64,000 nt of DNA from Stomorhina lunata (taxonomy: Eukaryota; Arthropoda; Insecta; Diptera; Rhiniidae). A model generated the notes under the pieces. It had not been told where the DNA came from, did not search any database, and saw only the letters and a program-made list of their open reading frames with translations. The DNA lies in contig OW121742.1 in assembly GCA_933228675.1 (NCBI GenBank), positions 113,990,156 to 114,054,155 of the forward strand, given 5' to 3'. The translations under genes were made by a program, and so were the position numbers. Of this stretch, positions 61,284 through 64,000 are shown piece by piece. Position 1 is the stretch's first letter; each line of letters starts with the position of its first letter.

Positions 61284-61807
61284 AGTCAGAATAGCCCAAT
61301 TTGGCAAATGCATCCTCAACGTGTCACTGTGTGGTGAGGTTTCTCGGCTGGAGGAATCATTGGACCTTTTTTATGAAAATGAGGCAGGTCAAGCTTAAAC
61401 AGTCAATGGTGTTCGGTATCGTGAAATGAGAACCAGTTTTTTCTTGAAGAAATAAATTTGAACGGTATGTGGTTTTAACAAGATGGCGCCACATGTCATA
61501 CAGCCAGAGAAACAATTCAATTGCTACATCAGTCATTTCCCGGTCGTGTTATTTCGCGTTTTGGAGACCAGAATTGGCCGCCCATAGATGACCTTTAGAT
61601 AGACCTTTAGATGTTTTTCTTTGGGGTTTTTTGAAGTCGATGGTTTACGCGAATAAGCCGACGACGACTCAAGCCTTAAAAGAGGAAATTGGACGCTGCA
61701 TTAATAAAATACCGCAGCATTTATGCAAAAAGGTAATTGAAAATTTCATTAAAAGATCGCGTGTGTGCCGCGGCGGCCATCTGCATGATATCTTGTTCCA
61801 TAGATAA
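61284..61807 (+). pseudogene. Decayed mariner/Tc1-like transposase, C-terminal part
   Basis: Translated pieces in shifting frames match the catalytic half of a DDE (IS630/Tc1/mariner) transposase: HPQRVTVW, GGIIGPFF, then QDGATCHTARETIQ with the second catalytic Asp, PGRVISRFGDQNWPP, FLWGFLKSMVYANKPTT and a tail ending GGHLHDILFH. At least three in-frame stops (including just before QDGAT and after NWPP) and three frameshifts disrupt it. The N-terminal DNA-binding part was not found. A GGGACACCCTTTATA sequence at about 61,901-61,915 could be the 3' terminal repeat. Confidence 0.85.
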
Positions 61808-62872
61808 CCTCATTCTTTCTACTTTACAATATAATAAAGTTACACGATATTTTTTTTAAATATCTGTGTTTTATTTAAAATTTAAAAAATGCGTTCCAGT
61901 TGGGACACCCTTTATATATAGAAAACTTTAGCTCTCGGTCAACTTCTCTATAAAAGGGAGGGTCTATTGAGATTTGTATCAAGACATCACTTTAAAAAGC
62001 TTGTATGACGTCTTTAAATAAATAAGGGTCCATTGTTAGTCTCCTTCGATCATATTTTCAATATTTAGAAAAGTTTAGCCCTTAGCTCATCTCTAGAAAA
62101 CTTAAGCCCTTCGATCTAGTTTTTTTTTAAAGACAAGAGGCTAGTGGGAGGATCTTTTGAGACTTAAATGTCGACCTTTTCAAAATGACAGCCGTGTCTT
62201 GGCCTGATATGATATCGTTCGAAAACTCAGACTTTTAAGCAAATATTGTATAACATATCTTAGGGCTTTTCAAAATTATTTATTTTGCCAAAGGTTAAAT
62301 AAATTTAGTTTAAATGGAATTTAGTTTAAATGAAATTATTTTACTAACAGGGAACTTTTGACAAGTAAGTTACAATGTTGAGAACCTTATATGTGATATA
62401 TTTTAAGAATATCCTAAAAGTATGCCATACAAATGTTTGTGAAATATCTTATATTTCGATCGATATCGAATGCGATGACTTGGCTCCAGTTTGTAGCTTT
62501 TAAGAACTTCATAGACCGAGTAGCTAGTCGGAGGGATAATAGACCCTTTCAAATCTAAAGCGAAGGTTTTAAATATTTCGAAGGACAAAAAATAACAAAA
62601 TAGTCGGGATGTAAATATTATTCAAAAAGAAGTGTATTTGCATTTGATCCCAAACCTGTTACATTTATTTATTAATGTAACAGATCAATTTATTGATAAA
62701 AAGCCAAAAAATGTTTGCGCATAAACCAAATTCCTCGACGCGTTTCGATGGTTGGTTAAGCCATCTCTTCAGGAGGATTATCCCTAATTTAGACAGATCG
62801 AAAACCTCGCATTATTACTAAATTTACAAACATAACTATTAAGAATTAATTATTTAGGACATTAATTTATGT
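61808..62872. other. Spacer with minor repeat traces
   Basis: CGGTCAACTTCTCTATAAAA near 61,937 looks like one diverged 31-bp satellite monomer. CGACGCGTTTCGATGG near 62,737 resembles a motif common in retroelement untranslated regions, but no element could be defined. No gene seen. Confidence 0.4.
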
Positions 62873-63120
62873 ACCCAGCTAAACTTTTCATTACCAAATA
62901 ATGGGTTAAACAGCTAAACTATTGAACACGAACTACTTACTCATTCACTGTTTAAGTCATTACATTAACATGGTGATGTCATTGGAGGCAAGTACTTACC
63001 AATTGCAGAAAAGTAATGACTTGGGTAAGCAATTGGATAACAACAACAACAAAAACTTTTTTTGTTGTTGTTTTATTTAAAAAAAATATATTTTTGAACG
63101 AATTACATTTTTTTTTATGA

Positions 63121-63187
63121 TCCCATGGGGGCTCGAACCCAGACCCCTACATCTGCTAGGCGGAGACTCTTCCACTGAGCTACTTCA
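63121..63187 (-). ncRNA. tRNA-derived (SINE-like) sequence, degenerate
   Basis: On the minus strand TAGCTCAGTGGAAGAGT (A box) and GGTTCGAGCCC (B box) have tRNA spacing, with AGC at the anticodon position (Ala-like). The acceptor and anticodon stems do not pair, so this is not a working tRNA. An A-run follows the B-box side, as in SINEs. Confidence 0.6.
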
Positions 63188-63843
63188 TATGTTGAAAAAT
63201 TAGCAGCTTATACTTAATATATATAAATTTTATTTTTAGATCCAAAATCATGTGACAATAACTTTGTTTTTCCCTGCTTTTTTTGCTTTGTTGTAATTTT
63301 TGGAAACATATTTCTATACGATTTTTTGTAAATGTTTAATTAAACAATTTAAATCTTCCCTTTTGTATAAGTTTTTATATAATATTGGCTCTTACTTACT
63401 TAAATGGCCTATAGATACAACCTATTTTCTTCGATCTTGTGCGAATATTCTTCAATTTTATAGGCCAAGTTGTGAAAAATTTTCCTCTACTTGGTCTTTC
63501 CATCCCATTTTTTATCGTTCTTATTGGACAACTCGCGGTATATGTTAGCTCACTACGTAACGTAGTTCTTTGGGTGATGTCACTAGGAGGTCAGTGTCCA
63601 CAGTTGAAATGAAGGATAACCAAGATAAGTCTAGGCTTACCAAGTTAAGACCAAGGAGAACCATTGCTTGGTATCCAATAGGTATGTAGCCTACATAATC
63701 CAAATTGACTCATGATAGTATTTTTTTTATTACCGTGAGTTAGTTTTCCAAAATTTTTTTTACAGAAGGTAATATTTATGTTTTTAAAATTCAAAAATCA
63801 TTTAAAAATAAATTTTTAATAAAAAAAAATTTTAAAAATTTGT

Positions 63844-63866
63844 TGGTGGGATTTGAACCCGGGCCA
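63844..63866 (-). ncRNA. Second tRNA-like B-box segment
   Basis: Minus strand GGCCCGGGTTCAAATCCCAC is a good Pol III B box. Only a weak A-box candidate precedes it. Same orientation as the tRNA-like sequence at 63,121. Confidence 0.4.
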
Positions 63867-64000
63867 TTCAGTTCAACTTACCATTTTAATTACAAATAAG
63901 TACTTATGTAATAACTTATTAGTTATTCGGAGGGTATATTGTAGTCATTACAAGGTAACCAGTTACCAGAGTACTTGCCGTTACCAAAGTTTTGCTGGGT

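Larger units (their letters stand above)
62873..64000. mobile_element. TIR element with ACCCAGC ends (right end at the window edge)
   Basis: The left end ACCCAGCTAAACTTTTCATT is mirrored by CCAAAGTTTTGCTGGGT at the window's last bases. Sub-terminal sequences share ATTACC/GGTAAC-type motifs. The element carries two tRNA-like segments and a near-perfect palindrome ACTACGTAACGTAGT at 63,552-63,566. The short frame at 63,300-63,548 has no motif. Autonomy and family are unknown. Confidence 0.55.

Noticed and set aside
63121..63187. Functional tRNA-Ala gene
   Set aside because: Promoter boxes and an AGC anticodon position are present, but the acceptor and anticodon stems do not pair.

Overview
The window looks like non-coding DNA from an insect, most likely a fly (Diptera, possibly a calyptrate). 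It is very AT-rich. It holds a BEL/Pao LTR retrotransposon, Tc1/mariner-type MITEs, a decayed mariner-like transposase, CAGA and AT microsatellites, and exon fragments with eukaryotic splice sites. There is no bacterial gene organisation. The species call is inference, because no single-copy host gene could be named.

Layout. 1-5.5 kb: arrays of a 31-bp palindromic satellite, with the last array in inverted orientation inside a 1.2-kb TIR-like unit. 6.2-7.0 kb: about 50 identical copies of a 12-bp repeat, then a hairpin. 8.56-8.93 kb: a Tc1/mariner-type MITE. 9.6-20.0 kb: a second palindromic 31-bp satellite, interrupted at 11,298-18,263 by a very young BEL/Pao element with seemingly identical 649-bp LTRs, a CCTAT target duplication, a tRNA-Phe-type primer site and a one-base frameshift in the integrase zinc-finger region. 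20.15-20.42 kb: another MITE. 21.4-25.6 kb: a long inverted-repeat (foldback-like) unit. 25.66-26.34 kb (-): probable terminal exon of an acidic protein. 27.7-28.9 kb: a TIR element with about seven 144-bp repeats. 29.77-30.07 kb (+): the best host-gene exon, the start of a single-pass membrane protein with a clean splice donor. 30.57-32.92 kb: a third 31-bp array that reverses orientation internally. 32.9-34.5 kb: a further inverted repeat.

34.6-50.5 kb is mostly one degenerate satellite whose TAGGCAA box recurs at multiples of about 145 bp. It includes a 2.78-kb tandem duplication, two long AT tracts and a near-perfect 130-bp hairpin. 49.8-57.9 kb is a very large imperfect inverted repeat with a 35-bp minisatellite in both arms and in its centre. 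57.9-58.9 kb is a mini-me/Helentron-like sequence leading into a CAGA tract. 59-64 kb holds a weak exon candidate, a 355-bp repeat, a broken transposase and the start of a TIR element carrying tRNA-like sequence.

The recurring theme is organisation rather than genes. Different short tandem repeats (31, 35, ~144, ~365 bp) repeatedly occur in head-to-head inverted arrangement, as in foldback-type transposons. Three or four 31-bp families share period and palindromic design although their spacers differ. The exons at 25.7 and 29.8 kb may belong to neighbouring genes whose introns or intergenic spaces have filled with these repeats.
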